A stretch of DNA of 64,000 bases, from the NCBI GenBank assembly GCA_034440615.1, contig JAOTOM010004316.1, positions 62,001-126,000 on the forward strand, written 5' to 3'. The position numbers were made by a program, and so were the translations under genes. This DNA comes from Ashinkailepas kermadecensis (lineage: Eukaryota; Arthropoda; Thecostraca; Neolepadidae). Every line of letters begins with the position of its first letter. The first letter of the stretch is position 1. The notes beneath the pieces were generated by a model that saw only the letters and a list, made by a program, of their open reading frames with translations, ran no database searches and was not told the DNA's origin. Below, in pieces: positions 23,935 through 35,084 of the stretch.

Positions 23935-24128
23935 GCATATGTGCGTAGGATTCCGAAAATTATTGGGGGAGGGGGCACAGTCCATGAAGGCAATGGGCGG
24001 GTCCAAATATATTGGAGGCATACCACGTAGTGTCCCGTGTTAAATGTTTAAATTATTGGGGGGGGGGTGACACAGCTAGCATTAGGGGGGGTGTGCCCTT
24101 CCAAAAGCATACAAAGGTACACCCCTGG
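23935..24128 (-). mobile_element. AACATGGG-type dispersed repeat, copy 3 (inverted)
   Basis: On the minus strand it starts CCAGGGGTGTACCTTTGTAT and continues GCTTTTGGAAGGGCACACCC, AATAATTTAAACATTTAACA and CAATAATTTTCGGAATCC. It gives the family's 3' end, TTTTCGGAATCCTACGC, best. Confidence 0.8.
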
Positions 24129-24750
24129 CTAATAATCTGAATGCTAGATGAGCTTTACGAAGCTCAGCCTAAGGCAATCAAGGATCTATTTGCAATGAAA
24201 ACCTAGAGATATTTTCACGGAAGACACATTCTTTGTGCCGACCAGGATCATAGTCAGGGGCAGGTTAAAGAGCCAGCTATAATTTCTGATGGGAGGAATG
24301 TTTTGGAACTACCAAAGTAGGCAGATGTCATTGGAGAACGTCGGGGTACCTGCTCTCATGATAAAAGTTTTTTATTTGGAGCCCGGCGCATGACTCCGGG
24401 CTATGCACATTACAGGAAGCTTAACGTGACGTGATCAGGAATTTGTGTGAGCAGAGTTTTGAGCTGGTATTTGTGGCACAATAAATATAAGATGCATTGT
24501 GGCACATAATATGATTGATGCAATACCACACAGTATGTGCATTGCGATTGCTATTATGTTATCCGACTCGTGAATGGGTAGAGAATGGCTGCTATGTGCT
24601 CCAATATCACGCCAATTGTCATTATTCTTGGAATTTCCGCTCCCAATTTCTTTCTTACATATTAAACCTGCTATTTTCTATTATGCAGGGTTCACATCCA
24701 ATATTTCCGGGCCATATTTCACCGATAACTTTAGGTAAATTTTGTTGTAG
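24129..24750. other. Anonymous sequence
   Basis: No gene or repeat recognised. Confidence 0.4.
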
Positions 24751-24751
24751 T

Positions 24752-25075
24752 TCAACACATACATGATTTCGACAGAAGACAAATACGTGATACACGTCTG
24801 ACGGCACAAGACTATTGTAACAGAAGACAAATACGTGACACAACTAACGGTACAGGAGTGTTGTGACAGAAAGCAAGTAGGTACTTCACACAGCTCACGG
24901 CGCAAGAGTATTGTGACAGAAGATAAATACGTGACAGCTAACAGTACAAGCGTATTATGACAGAAGATAATTACGTGACACAACTAAAGGTACAAGATAA
25001 TCGTGATAGAATATAAATACTGTCTGTCTGTCACAGCTCACGGCACAGTAATTTTCTGATTGGATGCAAATACGT
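24752..25075 (+). repeat. ~46-bp minisatellite, about six to seven degenerate units
   Basis: Units contain ACAGAAGAYAAATACGTGAC, then ACARCTAACGGTACA and a GTRTTGTG segment. Divergence increases toward 25075. Confidence 0.85.
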
Positions 25076-25999
25076 GAGTAACATCAGGGATAGTTTTTAA
25101 TATTACATCGGGACTACATCAGCGGCATAATAATATTGTTACTGTTGGTACATACCTTCGACGGTAATACCTACTTCCTGACGGTGCGACAATAATAACT
25201 TCTTACAGCAAAGCAGCATATATTCATTTACGCTTCAGTGCTAGCTTATTATTTATGGGGGATCGAAACACTGTGTGTGCATTGCTAACGCAATCTTAGC
25301 TTATTTTGTATTTTTCATCTGGTATACTTTGTCTTGCCTTGCGAATAGGCTGCAGGTGGCAGTGCGGTAAAGTGTGGGGTACACAGTCCACGTATACAGA
25401 TTATCGCAGGATGCCAGTGCTACGGGAACTTCCCCAAAGTTGGTGCGGTGAGGGGAGAGGGCAAGAGATATTTGAAGTCAATTGTTGTCTTGCAACTCAC
25501 ATATGGCCAGTGTTAAACTCGTCCAAAGTTGCAAAGAGCTGTCGTTGCCTCCCCCCCCCCCCCCCCCTCCCTCCCCGGTTTCCGCGCCCTTTCAAGCTGC
25601 CCTTTTGTCTTCTGAGGCTCCAAGGGCGAGATATCATGATAGCCTGTCGCTTTCCTCCTGAATCCGTTCCAAAAGAAGAGAATAGTCTCACCACTGAGTT
25701 TTGAATATGCTTTATGGCTCATCATGCAAGCAAATTTACCTTCAAAGTTATATACTCGACAGGTTGAGATTCACACTCACCCCTTTTTTCGTCGATGGCA
25801 TGTTTCTGGTTGATCTGGAGTATCACTGAAAGAAAAAGAAACTTCGTTACTCAGGCTCAGATCTGAAATGCCACGATATGAGAGCTATACAGGATTATTC
25901 ACAACTGTGACGGGCCCCTACAAGCAGTAGATGACCCTGAGTGATGCAGAGGATCTCGTGAGAGTCAGATAAGAATGTACTGGGATTCTTCTAATATTG
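25076..25999. other. Anonymous sequence with a C homopolymer tract
   Basis: A C run with CCCTCCCTCCCC lies at 25550-25577. No gene recognised. Confidence 0.45.
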
Positions 26000-26960
26000 A
26001 GAGCGGCGCCTAATGGATGACAAGGTCCCCTGAGAGGTAAAAAATCCCTGTCGTCTGGCAATTAAGATGAGAAGTACCTAGCGCCGGCCTCAGAGCTAGG
26101 TTGTGCTTGAGACCATAAGAGCTGTGTCGACAACTGGGACACCCGTCCCAGTTGTCGACCCCCTAGCAGCTTAAGAGGGCCCTAGAGGGCTAACAGGTCT
26201 CCCTGAGAGCTGAGAAAAGTCGATAGGTCTAACGATGATTGTGGGGAATACTGAGGGACAATGTCAGAGCTAGAAATCCCTTGAAGCTAGGAAGATTGTC
26301 AAGGACTGGAAAGGGTCCCTAACAGCTGGAGAGGACCCTTGACGATTCGAAATGGTTACTAAGCGCTCGAGAGGACTGCAATGGGATGCCTAAGAGGCTT
26401 GGAAGGGGTCCCTATGAGACGAGCAGTGTCCCTGAGATTTGAAGAGAGCCCCTATGGGCTAGCGATGGTTGTGAGCAATACTGAGACCCAGCTTCAGAGC
26501 TAGAATGCCATTGCCAACCCGAAAGACTGCCAATGACTAGAGAGGTCCCCTGAGAGCTAGAGCGGATCGGACTGTGATGATCCTGAGGATTTGGAGGAAC
26601 ACTGAGGGATGGACAGAGGCACCTTCGAGCTAAAGAGAGTTCCGAGAGTTGGCGATGTTTGTGAGAAATTGTGAGGCCTGTCTCAGAGCTGCATGATTCC
26701 CCTAAAAGCTAGGTAAGTTTGTCGAGGACCGGGAATGGTCCATGCAAGATGGAGAGGGCTCCTGACAGATGAATAAATCCCCTGAAAGCCAGAGAGGACT
26801 GAACTGGGATGTTCCTGAGCTTTGGGATGGGCACCCGAGGGATCGGGGCCCTCTGAGAACCAAGAGAGTCCCTGAGACCTGGCGATGGGTGCGAGGAATA
26901 CTGATGGCCAGTCTCAGAGATAGGATATCCTTGAGAGCCATAAATGCTGCCAAGGATTGG
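26000..26960 (+). repeat. Degenerate higher-order tandem array (CCCTGAGAGCTAGAGAGG-like)
   Basis: Short ~20-30-base subunits (CCCTGAGAGCTRGAGAGGAC) are organised in larger units of about 190-230 bases. The marker GGCGATGGTTGTGAGGAATA recurs near 26231, 26460, 26652 and 26879, followed each time by CTCAGAGCTAGAAT. No coding function. Confidence 0.75.
26126..26159. repeat. Perfect 15-bp hairpin with 4-base loop
   Basis: The left arm GTCGACAACTGGGAC (26126-26140) and right arm GTCCCAGTTGTCGAC (26145-26159) enclose ACCC. Confidence 0.95.
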
Positions 26961-27374
26961 GAAGGTCACCCACTGCCACCTCGGCGGCGGCGGTCGCCCA
27001 TAAAATCCAGGATTTTCCAGGAAAATCCTGGCTGCGTCACTGGGATCCACCCATATCATGAACACCCTCCCTGCTAAACTCTGTTTGAACGTAGCGTATA
27101 TCAGAAAGAAGCAATTGTATCTATGAAGATGAGCACCCGTATTTGTACTTAAGCTAATACAATTCATGCCTTCATTAGAGATGTGCTAACGTCCTTTTAT
27201 TTTCCATGTTAGGTTTTTGTTTCTTGGTTGTTGTCGGCAGCTAAATGGCTTGTTTTTATTTCTGGTCCTCACCAAACTGTTGGATCTTGAATGCAGGTCT
27301 CCCATTAGCCACACCAGAGCGTATTGCCTTCTTTCCCACGTGTTTGAGCATCGTTGCCTTGTATATATATGTAT
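26961..27374. other. Anonymous sequence with an element-end fragment
   Basis: 26990-27050 contains AAATCCAGGATTTTCC and CTGGCTGCGTCACTGG, a degraded CCTGGCTACGCCACTGG-type end. Otherwise nothing is recognised. Confidence 0.4.
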
Positions 27375-27480
27375 ATTAACCGAAATCCGAGGAGTTCGGA
27401 AAAGTGGGGCCCTCGGTAGGTAGGGGGCCCACTTCAGATGTTCGTCCCCACCCCTCGACTAAATCCTGGCTACGCCACTG
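27375..27480 (-). mobile_element. Dispersed repeat ending in CAGTGGCGTAGCCAGG
   Basis: The plus strand reads CGAGGAGTTCGGAAAAGTGG, CAGATGTTCGTCCCC and AAATCCTGGCTACGCCACTG. It is the same family as 51410-51545. The terminal AGTGGCGTAGCCAGGATTT is a motif common at ends of invertebrate DNA transposons. Confidence 0.7.
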
Positions 27481-29104
27481 GATTAGGTGCTTCATTTGAA
27501 CTACAATATCCGTTTCTGTCTTTCCAAACCTGCTGTCGTCTGTTTATTGTCGTTTTCTCCGGTACATTAACCTGTGACATCCACGAGGAGCATAGCATAA
27601 ACCATCGACCGTGAAGGACATTTTGCCACCATCCCCAATGCAGGTGAGAGGGGACGTTCATGCGACCTCCCTAGTGTTCCAAACGGAAACTGCTAGCGAC
27701 ATCAAACAAAACCGACGTGTTGCACGTGACAAGATTTCGTGATCGTTGCCAGATGTTTGTACTTCCTGCTCCTGGCTGAGCTCCTTAATCAGTTTAAGGT
27801 CAGTTATCTCGCAAGAATAAAGAATCGTCACTTTCAATCGTTCCATGTGGAAAAGACAATAACTGACGCGCAATTAAGATGTTTACCATGGTATCTTGGG
27901 TATCTTGCTATCATCAGTATCTTGGGATGCCAGCAATGTGTGATATGCTGCATTTAGACCCATAGATCAATGATCAGATGAGGTCGGAAGTGTTGACCTC
28001 GTTTTGGAAGCCTTCGAAGTAGTACGCGAAAAGAACATTTTCTTGTTCTCTGAAGTAGTGAGCATTGACGCCAAGTTCGGTTTCAGTGTCAAATGAACCC
28101 CAGAGTGACTCAAAAGCCGAAAAAAGGTTATCTAAGTTCAAGTTGCTCGAATGGACTTGTAAATGTAACTGACCTGTATACATACGGTAACTGAGTTGTC
28201 CATCATCCTACCACGTTCAACTCTGGCCATTTGAGGCCAATAGGTCAGATTAATTGTTGATAATTGGTGATATCTGTGAAAAATGGCCCGATATGTGTCC
28301 TCTTATCTCGTCACAGTTAAGTCACCTGACCCACTTCAATTTTATTCTGCCATGAAGTCGGTGAATGATGCCCTATCAGCTGTACCAAGCGGAGGCGTGC
28401 TTGCGCGCGTCGTTTTTCCCTCGTCACGAAAGAAACAGGGGTTTATATCAGCCCCTGCACGGACGAGGGTTAACCACCCACTTGTATTTGTATCGGTAGC
28501 TTCAGAGCTATCTATTATATGCACACAGACATCTGGGTGCCTATAGAGGGACAGATTAGGCAGTATAATCATGACATCGATAAACAAAATTATTGGTTGA
28601 TAGGGTTTCTGTCAATAATCAAGGTTTCCTTCCTATTTTTCTTCTACAAATATTGGAGAAAGAACCGCAGTCGCAGGTTCATCCTAGAATCTGACATGGC
28701 ATATATATGGCCACACCACAGTACCGAAACGGCATCATCAGCCATCGGGACATCTTATTGGGAATAGCCTAGCAAGTGTTTTGCTCCTAATGCTGTCCCT
28801 TGGAAAAACTGATGCATTAAATAGTACAACATATTTATTTTACCTAACACCAGAACAGTGCACCGAATCATTCCTTCACATAATGCATGTGAGGTTGAGG
28901 AGTCCTATTAGCAGATCGTATTCTTTACATTATATTGTCCTATCTCATGCTGCGCAAAAGTGCAGACACAAAATATTGCATGAACTGACCACTTCACAGC
29001 TCTCTTTGTTTCACCCTTGACCTGTGGACATTGAGTTCACATTTTTACCAATGTGGGAAAATCTGGAGCTTTGCGATGCCTATGTCAAACCTCTATGCTC
29101 TAAG
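27481..29104. other. Anonymous sequence, no gene recognised
   Basis: Several open frames of 60-90 codons occur (for example 28283-28546 plus and 28183-27974 minus), but none matches a family I know or is bounded by convincing splice sites. Confidence 0.4.
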
Positions 29105-29250
29105 CATGGCCACTTAATTTTTTAAGAAAATAAAAAAAAAAAATAAAAAAAAAAATCTTTTTTTTTATTAATTTAATAAAAAAAAAAAAAAAAATTGTTG
29201 TTTTCTTTAGGAAATGCCTTGAAGAGGACCTTTTTTTACACCAGTTTTTA
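29105..29250. other. Homopolymer-smeared sequence at the LINE 5' edge
   Basis: Long A and T runs broken by single bases resemble 8990-9235 and 39080-39215. They probably reflect poor consensus at the start of the LINE fragment. Confidence 0.55.
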
Positions 29251-29254
29251 AAAA

Positions 29255-29935
29255 AACCAAAAAAGAAGGGTTCATTCTTGGACCTTGTCTTCTCGGATTT
29301 AAGTGATTTAGTTCAAGACTTGACTGTAGGAGAAACTCTGGGAAGAAGGGACATAACATAGTGAGATTCAGGGCACATGTAGAGGGACAATCAAGGATAA
29401 TTTGGCAAAGGTTCCAAATTTTAACAGGGCAGACTTTGACTGCATGAGAGCAGCTTTAAGTGCCATAAAATGGGAAGAAGAATTCTCCGATTTAAATGCC
29501 TGTGAAATGTGGGAAAGTTCAAATCTTACTTGAGGGAAATTCAGATTAGACATGTCCCCAAAAGCAAAGGCGCAAAGAAGAGTAGGAAGCCAGCATGGCT
29601 TACACCAGATTTGACAAAAGCAATTAAGGCTAAGAAGATGCATTTAGGTATTTAGGAAGCTTCAAATATAGTAAATCTAAGGTTGTATAAAAGCTGAGAC
29701 GCTGTGAAACAGAAAACCAGAGCAGCAAAGCGAGCAAAGAATTGATTTGGCTAGGAACTGTAATGGGGACAGTAAAAGTTCTTTAGTTTCTAGCTAAGTA
29801 AAGTTTCAGAAATTGGTCCACTGGAAGTAAATGGGATTATATTGAGTGAGGATAGTGAGATGGTTGAGGAATTGAGCGAGTTTAAATCAGTGTTTACATT
29901 GGAGGATGTGACAAATATGCCAACTGTGACCACTA
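29255..29935 (+). pseudogene. CR1/L2-like LINE ORF2 fragment (endonuclease end and linker)
   Basis: Translation in shifting frames gives LDLVFSDLSDLV (end of the AP-endonuclease), then a linker with DFDCMRAALSAIKWEEEF, SRKPAWLTPDLTKAIKAKK and GPLEVNGIILSED...ELSEFKSVFT. These blocks precede the reverse transcriptase in CR1/L2-type LINEs; no RT follows. It contains frameshifts and stops, so it is inactive. The linker corresponds to 39454-39205 of the minus-strand LINE. Confidence 0.8.
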
Positions 29936-30041
29936 TATCATGGGGAGTCCATTTGCATACATTTTCTGACATTTGCGATATTTGTGACGTCACTTCTGTT
30001 GTTTTGTTTGCTACGTGATGGGTTAACGGTTGTTCTGTGAC

Positions 30042-30234
30042 TAGGGGCGCAGCCAGGATTTTTGAAGGGGTGACCAAATTTGTCTTTTCTAGGGAACAGA
30101 ACAGACCACTTCTGGCGCGCGAAGGGCGCTGAAAATTGTGCTTTTTCGTGGTGAAAATATCAAAGTTTCTTGCTTGATCTAGTGTATTTTTCGTTGCTAA
30201 GGGGGGGCACGGGCCCCCCTTGTCTGCGCCTCTG
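30042..30234. mobile_element. hAT-like MITE, 8-bp TSD TCTGTGAC
   Basis: It starts TAGGGGCGCAGCC and ends GGCGCCTCTG... on plus as TGTCTGCGCCTCTG, the inverted form of CAGAGGCGCAGACA. Flanking direct repeats TCTGTGAC lie at 30034-30041 and 30235-30242 (a ninth base also matches). The interior, about 190 bases, is shared with 48763-48956: TTTTTCGTGGTGAAAATATC versus TTTTGCGTGGTGAAAGTCTC. Confidence 0.85.
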
Positions 30235-31829
30235 TCTGTGACTGATCTGGACTTTTCAGTGACGTTGGATATGCTTCCGCTCCATCGGTTCGTTCCTAAT
30301 GTTTTAAGAGGTTGATGTTACCTGCCAGGTGGTTGTGTATGCTGAACAACGCCGTGCAGTCGTTCGTAAATACCCGCCAGATTTCTCTGCGTTTTTGTGC
30401 TGCCGGGCGGTGAAACACATATATGATGATACAAACAAATTATTTATTAATTGTTGATCAAAAAGTTATTATCACTACGCGGTTAGGCTTAGGTGCTGGG
30501 AGGAGATAAATATGCTGGGCTACCCTTGAGCTCTACCACCCTAGGAACGAGAACAGATGCCTCACCAAATATCTTTAAGACACACCACCGGCGTATTAAT
30601 GTTGCATGACAAATGAACACAAAGGGAAGCCCCACAACGCTATTTCATGGCGGATCCATGCATGGGCAAAATACATGCTTAAATGGGCAAAACAATTTTT
30701 GGTGTGATATGTGCCTTGGTTGAACCAACATGGATCGAACAACGGCAGACACAGAGGGTGGGAGGAATGAACCCGAGCCCGTCTCGGAAGGGGTGTCATG
30801 TCCCGGCTGATAAAGAAGACTGTCCAAATAAAAACAGCGAAATTTTCACGGGTGGGTAAGGCTATGTTCCCTTCATAAATTGTGTGTAGAATTGTTGAGA
30901 ATCGCTGAAGCTGCTTTCTTCATATGTTTCCATTGCGGAGCATGACCGCCTTATGCGCTACCCACGTGCGTGTACTTGGGACAGAAGCCAGGAAGCCAGC
31001 AGTGGTACCGTGGGACAGCGGGGAAGCCAGGCGAGGCGGCACATCGGCCAGTCAGTTCCGGTGGCACACGCTGACCGGGACGGATCGCTCCAGGTGATTG
31101 GCCGATGTCCGGAGCTGCCTGCCTTCCACCAGAGGTCAAGCCACGACTGCTGTCTACCAGTTTGTTTGTGCAGCTCTGGTTCTTCGACCCCACGCAGTGA
31201 CACCAGAGCACGGTCTGAATTTTGTAAAGCACTACAAACTCCGACGATACCGGTACGATAGTGTGGATCTGACCGGACCACGCCGTCAGATCTGCCGACG
31301 TCGTGGCGGCCCGCTGCTCGCCGGAGCGCCACTGCTCACCGTGCCGGCGCGGAGGCACGCTTCTGCCACGCTATCCTTACGTGGAGCAGGTGGAGGTCTG
31401 GCTGGGCACGACTGGGGTGGCTCCGAGCCCTGCTGCCGCTACCACACAACTGACAGCACCACCCGCCCAACACAACGCTTGCCGTCGTCCCGCGCTGCCG
31501 CTCAGCGAAAGGGGGATCGTTAACGGCCGGCAGCGTCTAATGCTCCCGGGAATGTGGGCACCTCTGGCAGGTGGAGCACGCCGTAACTTCACGGTGCCGG
31601 CCTTCCTTCGCCAGCAGTACCGTCGGCGGCCAATAGCACGCACGGTCGACCGACGGCACGCACGAGGCACATAGTTGGACCGTCTTGGACGACGCTGCCG
31701 GCTGCGAAGCCGACGGTGGCTCAGCAGCGACCAACACCGGCCACCAGATCAGATGTGGTAAGGATGATATTTGCTCTGTCTGAAAATGGGGCCGGAAATT
31801 GCTCTTTTGCTGTCCCACGTGACTGCTGA
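30235..31829. other. Anonymous, GC-rich from about 30.93 to 31.74 kb
   Basis: The GC-rich patch has overlapping open frames on both strands (for example 31098-31523 plus and 31358-30951 minus), typical of composition rather than coding. No domain is recognised. It could be a CpG-rich regulatory region or a degraded repeat. Confidence 0.4.
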
Positions 31830-31985
31830 GAAGTCACGGCAGCTAACTCGATATAGCGCTGGACTAATCTCAAGATCGTGGTTGGAGTCCTACAAACGGC
31901 GGGATTGCCTAGTCCACCCACGACCAATCTGCGTGAGAACTTGGCCACACCATGAGACAATGCGCTGTAAAAGAGCTCAAGGTTC
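31830..31985 (+). mobile_element. tRNA-derived SINE or tRNA pseudogene
   Basis: AGCTAACTCGATATAGCGC (A-box-like, 31841-31859) is followed by an anticodon-arm-like GGACTAATCTC and then GGTTGGAGTCC (31880-31890), a B box with one key C-to-G change. The following ~90 bases may be the SINE body. Acceptor stem not closed. Confidence 0.55.
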
Positions 31986-32215
31986 CTTTTCTGCCTGCAC
32001 TCGCCACCCTTGGTCACCGGATCGGACATCGCTATGCTGGTGTCTCCTCTGCCTGCGCCCACCAACACTAGTCACAGGAATGGACAATGGACATGCATGT
32101 GCTGATGTCTCCTCTGTATGTCTTCGGCAGCACTGATCGCCTGATAGGGTATAGATGTGCTGATGTCTCCTCCGTCCGTGGGGTAGACACTGGTCACCTG
32201 ACAGCATATGGTTGG
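31986..32215 (+). repeat. Three diverged ~60-bp tandem units
   Basis: GCTGRTGTCTCCTCYG recurs three times about 57-66 bases apart, with TCAC(C/A)GGA-like blocks between. Confidence 0.6.
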
Positions 32216-32389
32216 TATGAAGTCACCTTTATGAAGAGAATTTCCTCCAGGCCGGTGGGGTCAATGAAACTGCCCAGCCCATTGGTGGTCTCGCAAATGT
32301 GTGCATAAATGTATTGTAGGCTCGGGTGTCGAAGTTGGAAATTATTCTTGAAAGGGTAGTATGGAACAATGGAGTGCAGGAAAAGAGTC

Positions 32390-33340
32390 AAGGGGAGCAA
32401 ATCCCCCTCCCCGGAAGGTGGTGGCCCCCAAGAATCGTGCCGGGGTCCGGAAAAATTGCGCCGGGGGCCCGAAAATCATGCTGGGTCCTGAAACAAATCG
32501 CACTGTAGTCCCACCAAAATTCCCATTGGGGACCAACAAAATTATCGACGGACCCTCACTAAGTACAGAGGGGCTAGGAAAACTCACATCTTGGCAAGAT
32601 AAATCGCGTTTTGGCCCCAAAAATTCCGTCGTGGCGCCAAAAATTGGCATCGGGGCCCAAAATAAGCACACTATGTCTAAGAAAACCCGTCCCAGGCACA
32701 AAATAGCGCTGAACCCCCAAATAAACGCGCTGTGTCCCTGCAATTCCCATCGGAATCCCACAAAATTCCCAATGTGACCCAAACTAAGTACAGCGGGGCC
32801 CAGAAAACTAGCGCGGGAGGCACGAAAAATCGCGTCGGTGTCCCAAGAAATAACGCTAAGCTCCAAAACACTCATCTCGTGGTCCCAAAGGATTCTTGTC
32901 GCGGGCCACAAACAAAGAGGGCGGTGGTCCAAAAACTCACGCTGGCGTCCGGACAAATGCACCAGCCTCCCAAAAACGCAGTGGCCCCAAAAGTTCCAAC
33001 GAAGCTCGAAACAAATTGAAGCCGGGACACCGACAAAATTAAACAGGAACTCCGTAGAATCAAACCGGGCCCAGAAAATTGCTCCCAAACACAAAATATC
33101 GCATCACAGGCCCCGCACAATCAAGCAGAGCCCCGAAAAAAGGGCGTGACCCCCAAAAAAATCACGAGGGCCCCAAAATTCGTTTCGGGGCCTAAGCATA
33201 TCGCATCGCAGATGTTAAAATTCGAGTCAGGCCCGACAAATTACGCCGGTCTCGGAAAAGGGATTAGGTATCCGAAGAAATTCAGAAGAGGTTTTAAAAA
33301 ATTGTGCCGGGCCCGAAGATTAAATTCAGCAGTGTGAGTT
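32390..33340 (+). repeat. GGCCCC-type degenerate minisatellite
   Basis: About 30 units of 28-33 bases in the same orientation as 3262-4030, each with GGGGCCC, AAAA and a TCGCGC-like block. It is preceded by an AATCCCCCTCCCC edge at about 32400. The open frames on both strands follow from the composition. Confidence 0.85.
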
Positions 33341-34409
33341 TACTCGTCAGGGGACACCAGAAAACAAACCTTTGAACAGGGGGAGGTAGTTGAAATCCCG
33401 TAGCCTAGAAGCGATGGCGGTGGGTTGGACCCCCTCCACAGAAAATGTAAGTTGTCTCTTAATATGTAAATCAGAAGTAAAATGGCCTTTACAAAAAATA
33501 GTGGTCGACATTCCGTGACTATAAAAAAAACATGGGAAGGTAGCCCCTCCAAATTCGTTTCACCCTCGACCCGATGCAAATCTTAGGTACGCTACTAGTA
33601 TGGAAGTGGAAATTTAAAGATAAAAAGCAGAATGCAGGATCCAAGAACAGCTTATGGTGTTCTAGCAGATACTTATAGAGCACCTATAAATCAATGGTAG
33701 GCGTGCAGGCGCACTCAAAATTACACACGAATTTATAAATTGTGTGCCCTACTTGGTAAATAAAACATGCATAGCACAACTTTATCGGAAGGACACATTG
33801 CCAGACAGAACCGAGAGAATCCATTTCTAGGCTAAATGAACCAACACAAAATATCATAACTATAAAATTGGATTTGTTGCCAGCATAGGCTTACGCGGGG
33901 TAGTGCGCTGTTCGTCACGACTTGATCTGATATGTGAGACAGGCATGAGGCTGCGGGATGTCACTTTGTATATGCTAAGGGGTGTCACTAGCCCTTCCAT
34001 CATTGGCATAGCTCCGTCAACCATGGATTTGCCACCCCCCAATCAGGTTGAAACTCAACCATCGAGCCTACGGACGTGCACTGTATGCAAATGGTTCTCG
34101 GGGTAGCTTTGAACATAAAAAAGTTTATTTGGCTCCCCGACCAACTTTATAGTGACACCCATAGGAAAAATGGTACAGACCGAAAACTATATAACTACTT
34201 CATCTGAAGCCCCCTCTAGCCAAAATAATTAGCCATAGGTCAATAAAGGGGTTTGATGGTTTGAAGTTACTGCCCATGCGCCATGACTCGAAATAATAGA
34301 AGTTGGATCATTATTCATAGAAAGTCCGCGTGGGAGTGGAAAATTATTCTTTGTTCGCTGCTGTTTTCCACTCAATTTGTGAGATGTTAGGGCACCTTTT
34401 CCTCTCTCC

Positions 34410-34410
<1 letters not shown>
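33341..34410. other. Anonymous sequence with element-end fragments
   Basis: 33340-33600 is flanked on the right by AGGTACGCTACTAG, a degraded form of the CAGTGGCGTACC end, so it may be the far part of the array-bearing element. 33960-34050 carries a GGGGTGTCACTAGCCC fragment. No gene seen. Confidence 0.4.
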
Positions 34411-34476
<66 letters not shown>

Positions 34477-34480
34477 TCTC
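34411..34480 (+). repeat. (CT)n microsatellite
   Basis: About 30 CT dinucleotides followed by CCCTCTCTCCCC. Confidence 0.97.
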
Positions 34481-35084
34481 CCCGGCAATAATTACGCCTT
34501 CTAATTATCTGCCAAATTTTCAGACCCGCGCATCTTAGAGACGCTCTGACAAATTAAGAGTTACCTTTGCTTAATCCGTCTCGAGTCAATCTTTTTTAGT
34601 AGGGAACCGCGGGTGACGTATCATAATATCGAACATCTTGGCGAAGGTGGGGTGTTCTAGGCTGACTAATCCCATTACAATTATTGCATCATAAAATGTT
34701 GAAATGCTCCATAAAACCTTTTTGATGGCCAACAGATATATGCAATATATATATATTATATATATTATGATTATTCGTGTTTCATCGTCCTGTTGGCGTA
34801 TGTTTCCAATATTTGTGGTAAGAAGTAGATTTATCCATTATCCATATATTATCCGTATTTCATTCCATTACCTTTGAGCTGTCGATGCTTTGTCTCGCAT
34901 AAGACATTTTGAAGACCAGACTAAGGTCACTGGTGAGATCCTATGATCAATGTAAAAAGATGCATCATACCTCGTGCTAAGCTATAAGAAGGTTTCCTCT
35001 GTGTTTGGACTCGGCAAAAACAAAACACTATCATTGCAACACTCCATGTACAGGTATATCATTTGCACATCTGCCTCATCTCAC
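34481..35084. other. Anonymous AT-rich sequence
   Basis: A short AT tract lies at 34737-34770. Nothing else recognised. Confidence 0.4.

Noticed and set aside
30951..31674. Overlapping 120-140-codon frames in the GC-rich patch
   Set aside because: They are open on both strands over the same bases with no known domain, which fits base composition.
34413..34472. CT tract as a GAGA-factor regulatory site
   Set aside because: It is a plain microsatellite with no gene or promoter signal beside it.
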